Part shown: piece by piece, positions 1 to 7,276 of the stretch
Layout: every line of letters starts with the position of its first letter
Position numbering within the stretch: the first letter of the stretch is position 1
Source: Mangrovimonas sp. ST2L15
GTDB lineage: Bacteria > Bacteroidota > Bacteroidia > Flavobacteriales > Flavobacteriaceae
NCBI RefSeq assembly: GCF_001280515.1
Contig: NZ_LBIQ01000030.1
Coordinates: 868,001 to 932,000, forward strand
Direction of reading: 5' to 3'
DNA: 64,000 bases
Program-made: the position numbers and the translations under genes
The notes under the pieces: model-generated
What the model was told of the DNA's origin: nothing
Databases searched by the model: none
Seen by the model: only the letters and a program-made list of their open reading frames with translations

Positions 1-1
1 T

Positions 2-1000
2 AAGGGTGTAGGTCATGGTGCTGTTAAGACCATTGTGGAGAATAGAAAGGAGAATGGGCCATATAAATCCATCTTTGATTTGGCAAAACGTATAGACTTA
101 AGAGCAGCCAATAAGCGTGCATTCGAGAACTTGGCCTATGCTGGGGGGTTTGATTGTTTTGACGATACGCATAGAGCCCAATACTTTAAAGACGAAGGTG
201 ATGGCATTACCTTTTTGGAAAAGGCTATGAAGTATGGAGCCAAACATCAAGAGAACGAAAATTCTGCACAGGTAAGTTTGTTTGGGGATGCTAGTGAAGT
301 GCAAATTGAGGAGCCTAAAGTGCCGCCTTGTGAAGAGTGGGGTACTATGGAAAAGTTGGCGCAAGAAAAGGAGGTAGTGGGTATTTATATTTCTGGACAT
401 CCATTGGATGATTTCAAAATAGAGATGAAAACCTTTTGTAATGCTGTGGTGTCCAATTTTAAAAACTTAGAGCCTTTTGTTAATCGGGAAATGGTTTTTG
501 GAGGCGTGGTTACCGATATCCAACACCGTACCAGCAAACAAGGAAAAGGATGGGCCTTGTTTATCATTGAGGATTATGATGATAGTTTTGAGTTTCGGAT
601 TTTTGGTGAAGAATATCTAAAATTCAGGCACTTTTTGGTTAAAAATTCCTTTGTGTTTGTTAAAGCCTTTGTAAGAGAAGGTTGGGTCAACAAGAATACA
701 GGTGTTAAAGGTGAGCCTCGATTGCAATTCAATAGTTTTCAATTGTTGCATGATGTCATGGATACCTATGCCAGAAAATTATCTGTACAATTGAATATTT
801 TGGACTTAAAGGATGATCGTATTAAAACCTTACAGAATTTGTTTAAAGAGCATGAAGGTGACAAGGCGTTGACTTTTATCATTTATGATAATGAGGACCA
901 ATTAAAATTAACGATGCCAAGTAGAAGACAGAAGGTGAAAATTTCCCAAGAATTGTTAAATCAGTTGACGGAACAAGAGTTATTTTATAAATTGAATTGA
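2..1000 (+). CDS. dnaE: DNA polymerase III subunit alpha, C-terminal part
   Basis: This is the last 332 codons of the replicative polymerase alpha subunit; the 5' end lies outside the window. The frame is open from base 2 and begins with KGVGHGAVKTIV, which matches the helix-hairpin-helix segment of DnaE. It continues through an OB-fold (tRNA_anti type) domain, recognisable around VFGGVVTDIQHRTSKQGKGW, to a short C-terminal region ending in YKLN. The apparent GTG start at base 35 is internal and not a real start. The polymerase catalytic palm and PHP domain would lie upstream and cannot be judged here. Confidence 0.95.
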   Translation, partial: KGVGHGAVKTIVENRKENGPYKSIFDLAKRIDLRAANKRAFENLAYAGGFDCFDDTHRAQYFKDEGDGITFLEKAMKYGAKHQENENSAQVSLFGDASEVQIEEPKVPPCEEWGTMEKLAQEKEVVGIYISGHPLDDFKIEMKTFCNAVVSNFKNLEPFVNREMVFGGVVTDIQHRTSKQGKGWALFIIEDYDDSFEFRIFGEEYLKFRHFLVKNSFVFVKAFVREGWVNKNTGVKGEPRLQFNSFQLLHDVMDTYARKLSVQLNILDLKDDRIKTLQNLFKEHEGDKALTFIIYDNEDQLKLTMPSRRQKVKISQELLNQLTEQELFYKLN

Positions 1001-1018
1001 TTTGTCAAATAACCAACT

Positions 1019-2320
1019 ATGGATAATTCCTATTTTTCAAGTTTTTGGAAAATAAAGACCTTTTTTAAAACCATTGCAAATAACATTGCCTTTATTCCCG
1101 GAGTCTTGGGAGTTGCCGGATTTCTGTTAGGTGTTCTTGCAGGTCTTTCCGAAAAATGGGGTATTACTCCCTATTTAATCGAAAAGGCCCCTTTTTTAAT
1201 AATCAATAATTACGAAACAGCGGCAACACTGTTGAGTTATTTGTCAGCTGGAATAATTTCCATCATGGTGTTTAGTTTTTCCATGGTGATGTTATTGCTT
1301 AATCAGGCTTCCAGTAATTTTTCCCCACGCGTTTTGCCAGGATTGATTTCTGTACGAAAGCATCAGTATATTTTAGGTCTTTATTTAGGAACGTTACTTT
1401 ATAATACCTTTGTAATGGTGGGTATTGAGCCAACAAAAGATCAATACCAATTGCCAGGGTTTTCTATTCTTGTTGGGATTATCTTAACCATCATCTGTCT
1501 GTTTTTTTTCATTTATTTTATTGATTCGATTTCTAAATCCATACAGGTTGAAAGTATATTGGACAGTATTTTCAATAAAGCTAGTAAGCGGCTTCAGTTT
1601 ATCATTGACAACCAAAAGGATGCTGTTTCTTTTCCGGATTCGGAAAACTGGACATCATATTCCGCAAAGACGTTTGGGTACTTTAGAGGATTAAATAGGG
1701 AAGGACTTTTGGATATCTGTGAAAAGGAAAATTTTAAACTTGAGTTGTTGCAATATCAAGGTTTTTTTGTCGGAGAAGGAATGCCGCTTTTTAAATCGAG
1801 TAAGCCCTTATCTGATGACGAATTAAATAGTGTCTTTGATTTTATTCTTCTTAATAGATCCACTGAAAATGTCAGCGAGAATTATGTGTTGGGATTTAAA
1901 CAAATTGCTGAGATTGGAGTAAGAGCTATGTCACCAGGAGTTAATGATCCCGGAACAGCAGTGAATACCATAGATTATTTAACCGAACTTTTTGCATTAA
2001 AATTACTGGAGGCTGATTGTGATTTTATCTGTAAAGAGGAAGGTAATCCCTGTGTGAAATTAAGAACCTTGTCTTTTTCAGATTTGTTGTCTCAAATCAT
2101 GATGAGTTATAGGACTTACTGTAAGCAAGACATGACATGTAGTCAAAAATTGGTTGTGATGATGGCTACACTGGTTGCAAATCCAAACACAACTAAAATC
2201 CATAAGGACGCCATAAAAGAAGAATTGAATAAATTGATGTATGATGTGGAGGGCCATATAAAAAACGCACAAGATCTGGATCTTTTAAAACAGTTGGCGA
2301 ATAAGGTATCCTTTGACTAA
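1019..2320 (+). CDS. DUF2254 family predicted membrane protein
   Basis: A 433-residue inner-membrane protein of unknown function. About four hydrophobic segments lie in the N-terminal 170 residues (near 25-45, 65-90, 115-135, 145-167), followed by a soluble C-terminal region. Family hallmarks are the NQASSNFSPRVLPGL stretch after the second membrane segment, YILGLYLGTLLY in the third, and RAMSPGVNDPGTAVNTIDYL in the soluble part, which correspond to the conserved ASSQFSPR and SPGxNDPxTA blocks of DUF2254. It starts 18 bases after dnaE. No enzymatic motif is visible. Confidence 0.85.
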   Translation: MDNSYFSSFWKIKTFFKTIANNIAFIPGVLGVAGFLLGVLAGLSEKWGITPYLIEKAPFLIINNYETAATLLSYLSAGIISIMVFSFSMVMLLLNQASSNFSPRVLPGLISVRKHQYILGLYLGTLLYNTFVMVGIEPTKDQYQLPGFSILVGIILTIICLFFFIYFIDSISKSIQVESILDSIFNKASKRLQFIIDNQKDAVSFPDSENWTSYSAKTFGYFRGLNREGLLDICEKENFKLELLQYQGFFVGEGMPLFKSSKPLSDDELNSVFDFILLNRSTENVSENYVLGFKQIAEIGVRAMSPGVNDPGTAVNTIDYLTELFALKLLEADCDFICKEEGNPCVKLRTLSFSDLLSQIMMSYRTYCKQDMTCSQKLVVMMATLVANPNTTKIHKDAIKEELNKLMYDVEGHIKNAQDLDLLKQLANKVSFD

Positions 2321-2415
2321 ATATTAGTTTTTTAAAAGATTACCGCATAATCTGCAACAATGTCGGCATAAAAAAAACAAATTGTCAGGCTGTAAGGTTT
2401 GGCAGAATTTTTGAC

Positions 2416-2423
2416 TAAGTTTG
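2416..2423 (+). promoter_or_regulatory. possible -7 promoter box upstream of trxA
   Basis: TAAGTTTG matches the Bacteroidota -7 consensus TAnnTTTG and lies about 45 bases upstream of the thioredoxin start. No good TTG -33 element is found at the expected spacing, so this is tentative. Confidence 0.35.
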
Positions 2424-2468
2424 CATTATTAATAGATGAGTTAAGTAGAACATATTAAATTATATATT

Positions 2469-2786
2469 ATGGCATTAGAAATCACAGATGCAACGTTTGA
2501 AGAAACGGTATTAAAAAGCGACAAACCAGTAATGGTTGACTTCTGGGCTGCATGGTGCGGACCTTGTAGAATGGTAGCTCCTATCATAGATGAATTAAGT
2601 AAGGAATATGAAGGAAAAGCAGTAATTGGAAAAGTAGATGTTGATGCCAATCAAGAGTTTGCTGCAAAATACGGTGTGAGAAACATTCCAACCGTATTGG
2701 TATTCCAAAACGGTGAAGTAGTAGGACGTCAGGTTGGTGTAGCTCCTAAAGGAACCTACAGTGAAGCTATCGATTCGCTTTTGTAA
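2469..2786 (+). CDS. trxA: thioredoxin
   Basis: A 105-residue cytoplasmic thioredoxin, the normal length for the family. The redox centre WCGPC is present (Cys30 and Cys33), as is the cis-proline motif RNIPT (Pro74) and the buried aspartate region VDFWAAW. It reduces protein disulfides using electrons from thioredoxin reductase. It has no signal peptide. The gene stands alone between a possible promoter and a strong terminator, suggesting a monocistronic transcript. Confidence 0.97.
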   Translation: MALEITDATFEETVLKSDKPVMVDFWAAWCGPCRMVAPIIDELSKEYEGKAVIGKVDVDANQEFAAKYGVRNIPTVLVFQNGEVVGRQVGVAPKGTYSEAIDSLL

Positions 2787-2808
2787 GATAAAAACATAAA
2801 GTATTGAT

Positions 2809-2840
2809 AAAAGGTTTGCAGTTACTGCAAACCTTTTTTT
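2809..2840 (+). terminator. rho-independent terminator after trxA
   Basis: A perfect 13-bp stem AAAAGGTTTGCAG / CTGCAAACCTTTT with a 3-base loop, running into a T tract. It lies just after trxA and 25 bases before the next gene. Confidence 0.9.
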
Positions 2841-2863
2841 ATTTTTAGGTAAAATTATTTCAT

Positions 2864-3406
2864 ATGAGCAAAACAACTAAGGTCCAAGACCTATTAGACC
2901 ATAAATTACTAGAGGAACGCAAAGTGTTTCTTTGGGGACAAGTGGACGATGATTCGGCCAAACATGTCATTGATAGATTACTATATTTGGATGCTTTGGA
3001 AACCAAAGACATCCATCTCTATATCAACAGTCCGGGAGGCTATGTAACTTCGGGTTTTGCTATGTACGATTGCATTCAATCTTTGAAAAGTGATGTGTCT
3101 ACAATTTGTACAGGATTGGCAGCTTCAATGGGATCTATTCTTTTGTCTGTGGGGACAAAGGGTAAACGATTTATCCAACCGCATGCCAAAGTGATGATCC
3201 ATCAACCAAGTGGAGGGGCTAGAGGACCAGCCAGTGATATTGAAATCACGGCACAAGAAATTCTAAAAACGAAAGAATTAAGTGCAAAGATTTTGGCCGA
3301 TAACTGTGGACAGGATTATGAAAAGGTCTTAAAGGATTTTAATAGAGACCATTGGATGGATGCTGAAGAATCGGTGGCATACGGAATTGTGGATGCTGTA
3401 ATTTAA
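2864..3406 (+). CDS. ClpP-family serine peptidase
   Basis: A 180-residue ClpP-family protein (ATP-dependent Clp protease proteolytic subunit). The catalytic triad is visible: Ser88 in GLAASMGS, His113 in MIHQP and Asp162 in NRDHWMD, together with the INSPGG and GIVDAVI blocks. It is shorter than typical ClpP (about 195-220 residues) because it lacks a long N-terminal propeptide, so it may be a second ClpP-like paralogue. Its ATPase partner is not in the window. It sits between thioredoxin and a DUF58 gene, which starts 5 bases downstream. Confidence 0.85.
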   Translation: MSKTTKVQDLLDHKLLEERKVFLWGQVDDDSAKHVIDRLLYLDALETKDIHLYINSPGGYVTSGFAMYDCIQSLKSDVSTICTGLAASMGSILLSVGTKGKRFIQPHAKVMIHQPSGGARGPASDIEITAQEILKTKELSAKILADNCGQDYEKVLKDFNRDHWMDAEESVAYGIVDAVI

Positions 3407-3410
3407 TCAC

Positions 3411-4340
3411 GTGGATTTAACCAAGGAGCTTAATAAAACAAGTGGATTTACCAATTTAGAACTGTTGGCAAAACAGGTGGTGGAAGGGTTTATTGCGGGG
3501 ATGCATAAAAGTCCGTTTCATGGTTTTTCAGCAGAATTTGCAGAGCATAAAATTTATAACAGTGGTGAGAGTACCAAACATATTGATTGGAAGCTCTATG
3601 CCAAAACGGATAAATTGTACACCAAGCGATATGACGAGGAAACCAATTTGCGGTGTCATTTGATTATTGATAATAGCAGTTCCATGCATTATCCAAACAT
3701 GAGTTCCTTCTCCATTGATAGGCTTAATAAAATAGGCTTTTCTGCTTTGGCCGCTGCGAGTCTAATGCACATTTTAAAAAAGCAGAGAGATGCTGTAGGA
3801 TTGAGTATCTATAGTGATGCCTACGATTATTACGCGCCGGAAAAGGGAAGTGATAGACACCATCATATGTTGTTGCATCAATTGACTCAAATGGTGTTAA
3901 ACAAGCCAGAGAATAAGCAAACGGAAACTTTCACCTATCTACATCAGATTGCTGAAAAAATCCATAGGAGGTCCTTGATTTTCTTCTTTACAGATATGTT
4001 CCAAACCGAAACAGATCAGACTAAATTATTTGAAGCCTTAAGGCATTTGAAGTATAATAAGCACGAAGTCGTGTTGTTTCATGTTTTTGACAAGGAAAAG
4101 GAATTGGATTTTGATTTTGACAACGCACCCAGACGATTTGTAGATGTTGAGACGGGAGAACATATCAATTTATATGCGGAGAATATTCAGGAAAGCTATC
4201 AAAAAGCTGTGAAAGAGTACTTTCAGGCCGTTAAATTAAAGTGTGGGCAATACCAGATAAAGTACGTTGAGGCCAATATAAATGACGCCTTTGACCACAT
4301 CTTGACGACCTACATGGTAGAGCGGCAAAAATTTATTTAA
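3411..4340 (+). CDS. DUF58 / VWA-like domain protein
   Basis: A 309-residue soluble DUF58 protein. The family signature is seen in HIDWKLYAKTDKLYTKRYDEE-like residues 58-77, followed by a von Willebrand A-type metal site D87-N-S-S-S-M92. Such proteins often accompany MoxR-type AAA ATPases, but none is next to it here. The start is a GTG at 3411, five bases after the preceding stop; no clear ribosome-binding site decides it. The molecular role is not known. Confidence 0.8.
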   Translation: MDLTKELNKTSGFTNLELLAKQVVEGFIAGMHKSPFHGFSAEFAEHKIYNSGESTKHIDWKLYAKTDKLYTKRYDEETNLRCHLIIDNSSSMHYPNMSSFSIDRLNKIGFSALAAASLMHILKKQRDAVGLSIYSDAYDYYAPEKGSDRHHHMLLHQLTQMVLNKPENKQTETFTYLHQIAEKIHRRSLIFFFTDMFQTETDQTKLFEALRHLKYNKHEVVLFHVFDKEKELDFDFDNAPRRFVDVETGEHINLYAENIQESYQKAVKEYFQAVKLKCGQYQIKYVEANINDAFDHILTTYMVERQKFI

Positions 4341-4357
4341 AAAAAGCAGAAAAAATA

Positions 4358-4388
4358 TTTGACTTTTTAAAAAAGCCACGTATATTTG
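4358..4388 (+). promoter_or_regulatory. promoter of tRNA-Asp
   Basis: TTTG at 4358-4361, a 19-base spacer, then TATATTTG at 4381-4388. This is an essentially perfect Bacteroidota sigma-A promoter, 18 bases upstream of the tRNA. Confidence 0.8.
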
Positions 4389-4406
4389 CATCCGCATTAA
4401 AGCAAC

Positions 4407-4480
4407 GGTCTGGTAGTTCAGTTGGTTAGAATATCTGCCTGTCACGCAGGGGGTCGCGGGTTCGAGTCCCGTCCAGACCG
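4407..4480 (+). tRNA. tRNA-Asp (GTC)
   Basis: A 74-nt cloverleaf. The acceptor stem GGTCTGG pairs with CCAGACC, the anticodon loop CTGTCAC carries GTC at 4441-4443, and the T arm is GCGGGTTCGAGTCCCGT. The 3' CCA is not encoded. Its 3' half is the left attachment site of the downstream island. Confidence 0.97.
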
Positions 4481-4538
4481 CAACAATGCACAAAGCTCCA
4501 AGAAATTGGGGCTTTTTTTGTGTTTATAGGTTACTGAA
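4464..4538 (+). repeat. attL: direct repeat covering the tRNA-Asp 3' end
   Basis: 75 bases starting at GAGTCCCGTCCAGACCGC in the T arm and running past the terminator. It is repeated at 21366-21440 with changes at only two positions. Confidence 0.9.
4492..4519 (+). terminator. tRNA-Asp terminator
   Basis: Stem AAAGCTCC / GGGGCTTT (one T.G pair) with loop AAGAAATT, followed by a T run. It lies inside the att repeat, so the island restores it on integration. Confidence 0.85.
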
Positions 4539-4562
4539 AAGTAGTCCTTTTTCTCCCGTTTT

Positions 4563-4602
4563 AGGTGTCCTATTAGGTGTCCCAATTTACTTCTTGGTGT
4601 CC
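4563..4602. repeat. three short direct repeats next to attL
   Basis: AGGTGTCC at 4563-4570 and 4574-4581, and TGGTGTCC at 4595-4602, just inside the left end. Short direct repeats at this position are typical of arm-type integrase or excisionase sites. That function is inferred. Confidence 0.45.
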
Positions 4603-4685
4603 CTTTATTTTTTGTTAAAATATCTAAATAACAGGTTGTTAGTCGTGGTATTTGTATTTTTAAGTATTAATTTAAAATAAATATC

Positions 4686-5015
4686 ATGGCAAAATTTGAA
4701 ATTTACAAAGATAACTCTGGTGAGTTTAGATTTAGATTAAAGGCTAGTAATGGACAGAACATATTAGCTAGTGAAGGTTATAGTGCTAAATCTGGATGTA
4801 ATAATGGGATTGATTCCGTTAAGAAAAATGCTCCAGATGATTCCAAGTACGAAAGACTTGAATCCAAGGGAGGAAGCCCTTATTTTAATTTAAAAGCTGG
4901 AAATAACCAGGTTATTGGTACAAGTCAAATGTATTCTTCCGTGAGTGCCATGGAAAACGGAATTGAATCAGTAAAAACAAATGCTCCATCGGCACCAATA
5001 GATGATTTATCTTAG
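4686..5015 (+). CDS. YegP-type protein with two DUF1508 repeats
   Basis: A 109-residue protein made of two tandem DUF1508 units (about 1-50 and 54-105). Each has the pattern FEIYKD..GEFRFRLKASNGQ / PYFNLKAGNNQV followed by a segment ending in GI(D/E)SVKxNAP. This is the architecture of E. coli YegP, whose biochemical role is unknown. It is the first gene inside attL and is followed by its own terminator. Confidence 0.9.
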   Translation: MAKFEIYKDNSGEFRFRLKASNGQNILASEGYSAKSGCNNGIDSVKKNAPDDSKYERLESKGGSPYFNLKAGNNQVIGTSQMYSSVSAMENGIESVKTNAPSAPIDDLS

Positions 5016-5046
5016 AAAGGTTAGAATATCTTTCTTTTATTAATAT

Positions 5047-5075
5047 AAGAGCTACAATCTTGTGGCTCTTTTCCT
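5047..5075 (+). terminator. terminator after the YegP gene
   Basis: A 10-bp stem AAGAGCTACA / TGTGGCTCTT (one T.G pair) with loop ATCT, followed by TTTTCC. It lies between convergent genes and could also act on the minus-strand lipoprotein gene. Confidence 0.75.
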
Positions 5076-5120
5076 CTTTTAAAAATAATAAATAAGAAAT
5101 CTAACTGTTGAAGGCTATTA

Positions 5121-5978
5121 TTAATCCAAATAATTAAAGTGTTCCGTATCCCATTCTGCATTTGCACCAATACATCTTTGATAATAAACTGAAGTCGGAT
5201 ATCCATTTTGGTCATAACTATAGCTAGCATCATAGCAGCTAACATCTCCATTTGGTTCATAATACCTTACTAGATTGTTTACACTGATATAACTAGTGTT
5301 TTGGTCAAAAATATTACATGACTCTAAGAAAAATAGCCCATATTTTTTAAATAAAGCAAACATAGGATTAGGGTTATTGTCATAGTCATATGTGTGCCCT
5401 TCTGTATCTTCAATCATATTGCCATTAGAATCAAATTGAGCTGCCTCTATGTAAAAGGAATCAAAATTATGAGCATAATTTATTTTGTATGGTCTATTGT
5501 TTGAATCATAAGCAAGTGAGATAGTAAATTCTAATTCTAATTCTCCTTCAAAATTAACATCATACCCAATTATCTTAATTAATTCATTATTGCCATTATA
5601 TGTATGGACATATTTATTCCAAAAAGTTCCTGGTTGGGATATGTCATTTTCCAAATTATCATACCCAGAACCAACAGTTCCCCCTATATAGTGTGTTGAT
5701 ATTTTACCATTTTCACCATATTCAAACTGATGTAGGGTACCAGAACATCCAAAAAATAGAGCTTTAGTCAATTGATTGTTTTGGTAAACCAATGTATCAC
5801 GATAAAATCCATAAAAATCCTCATGATCTTCAGAGTATGAGCTAGTAATATATTTAAAATTGTATTGTTGGGAAGAATTGTTTTCTTCGTTAGAATTATC
5901 TCCGTCTGATGAACAGGATACCAAAGAAAATATATAAATACAGAAAAAATAGAATGAATTGGAACTGATTCGTTTCAT
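5121..5978 (-). CDS. putative lipoprotein with YD-like repeats
   Basis: A 285-residue predicted lipoprotein. A short hydrophobic signal leads to the lipobox SLVSC (Cys22), then an acidic Ser/Asn linker. The rest contains repeated segments of the form Y-D-x-N-G/N-x-P (for example YDSNNRPYKI, FDSNGNMIED, YSYDQNGYPTSVYY) that resemble the YD/RHS-type beta repeats common in flavobacterial surface proteins. I recognise no catalytic motif. It sits alone on the minus strand between attL and the integrase. Confidence 0.7.
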   Translation of the reverse strand: MKRISSNSFYFFCIYIFSLVSCSSDGDNSNEENNSSQQYNFKYITSSYSEDHEDFYGFYRDTLVYQNNQLTKALFFGCSGTLHQFEYGENGKISTHYIGGTVGSGYDNLENDISQPGTFWNKYVHTYNGNNELIKIIGYDVNFEGELELEFTISLAYDSNNRPYKINYAHNFDSFYIEAAQFDSNGNMIEDTEGHTYDYDNNPNPMFALFKKYGLFFLESCNIFDQNTSYISVNNLVRYYEPNGDVSCYDASYSYDQNGYPTSVYYQRCIGANAEWDTEHFNYLD

Positions 5979-6060
5979 TACAAATATAGGATTGATTAAA
6001 TAATTTCTTAGAGGAGAGATAGCTAAATAACAAAAAATAAATCAATTTAAAAATTATAAG

Positions 6061-7251
6061 ATGAAAATTAATATACTATTCATACCGTACATCGCAAAGT
6101 CAAATTCAAAAAAGCGATGCCCAATCAAATGTAGAATAACTTACCTTAAGAAAAGAAAGGAGTTCTCTACAGGAATATTTATAAATCCCAAACAATGGGA
6201 CAGTAAGCAACAGGTTATCAAACCACCAGAACCTGACAGTGATATCCACAATACACAATTGAGCCTGATTAAGACCAAACTTAGTCGGGCTTTTTTGTTT
6301 TTACAGGTGGCTGGTTCAGAATTTTCAGTAGAAGATATCTACAGGCAGTACAAGGGAGTAGCTCCAAAAAATGATATGGGATTGATGCAGGTCTATAATC
6401 TACATAGTGACAGAATGAAAAAGTTGGTGGGTATAGAAATTGAAATGGTCACTTATAATAAGTACGTGGAGTCAGGTAACCACCTAAAGGATTTTATCAG
6501 GTTCAAATTCAAGCTAAGGGACATCCAAATAAAGACTCTTAAAAGCAGTTTTGTTGACCAATATGAGTATTATCTCAAGACTGAGAAGAAACTCCAGCAA
6601 AGCACCATAAACAAGGCTATACAGAGGTTTAGGAGAGTCATTAGATATGCTATTTCTGAAGATTATATAGGCAAAGACCCATTCATATTGTACAAGGCTA
6701 AAAGAGTCAAGAAACCTATTGTTTACCTCTCTAAAGAGCAACTGAAAACAATGGAAGAAACAGAGTTTGGAATCAAGCGTATCCAACAAATAAAGGATAT
6801 GTTTGTTTTCTGCTGTTATACAGGTTTAGGATTTAAGGAAATGAAGAATCTTAGGAAGAAGGATGTCATCAATGAAGACGGTGATTTGTGGCTGCGGATT
6901 TATAGAGGCAAGACCAAAAGAGTCTATACGATCCCTTTACTTCCCAAGGCTAGGGTTATTTTAAATATTTATAGTGTGGAAGGAGAAGAATATATTTTTA
7001 ATAATATATCCAATGTGAAGTTTAATCTCTATTTAAAGGAAATAGCTGATGTAGTAGGGATTGATTTTAACCTGACCCACCACCTTGCCAGAAAGACGTT
7101 TGCAACCACTGTATTGCTCTCTAATAAGGTTCCAATGGATGTTGTTAGTAGGCTCTTGGGTCATTCCAAATTGCAGACAACTCAAGACCATTATGGAGAG
7201 ATTTTAAAGCAGCGGTTGATAGATGAAATGGATAAAATAGGGGGGAGTTGA
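6061..7251 (+). CDS. tyrosine recombinase / integrase of the island
   Basis: A 396-residue site-specific recombinase of the Bacteroidota integrase type: an N-terminal arm-binding domain, a SAM-like core-binding domain (about 110-210) and a C-terminal catalytic domain. Catalytic residues seen are His341-x-x-Arg344 (HLAR), His368 (LGHSK) and the nucleophile Tyr378 (DHYGE). The beta-strand Lys is probably in RGKTKRVYTIP. The usual first Arg (TGLR) is replaced: the motif reads CYTGLGFKEM with Gly257. Loss of this Arg is known in Bacteroides element integrases such as IntDOT. It presumably catalysed insertion at tRNA-Asp. Confidence 0.92.
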   Translation: MKINILFIPYIAKSNSKKRCPIKCRITYLKKRKEFSTGIFINPKQWDSKQQVIKPPEPDSDIHNTQLSLIKTKLSRAFLFLQVAGSEFSVEDIYRQYKGVAPKNDMGLMQVYNLHSDRMKKLVGIEIEMVTYNKYVESGNHLKDFIRFKFKLRDIQIKTLKSSFVDQYEYYLKTEKKLQQSTINKAIQRFRRVIRYAISEDYIGKDPFILYKAKRVKKPIVYLSKEQLKTMEETEFGIKRIQQIKDMFVFCCYTGLGFKEMKNLRKKDVINEDGDLWLRIYRGKTKRVYTIPLLPKARVILNIYSVEGEEYIFNNISNVKFNLYLKEIADVVGIDFNLTHHLARKTFATTVLLSNKVPMDVVSRLLGHSKLQTTQDHYGEILKQRLIDEMDKIGGS

Positions 7252-7276
7252 AAGGCTTCCTCTTTTATTTAAAATT

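Noticed and set aside
4236-4493. 85-residue minus-strand frame over the tRNA
   Set aside because: It is antisense to tRNA-Asp and overlaps the DUF58 gene. The part reading TGLEPATPCVTGRYSNQ is a well-known false protein produced by antisense translation of tRNA-Asp.
4486-4680. 64-residue plus-strand frame after the tRNA
   Set aside because: It runs through the tRNA terminator and the att repeat and has the biased composition of a T-rich non-coding stretch.
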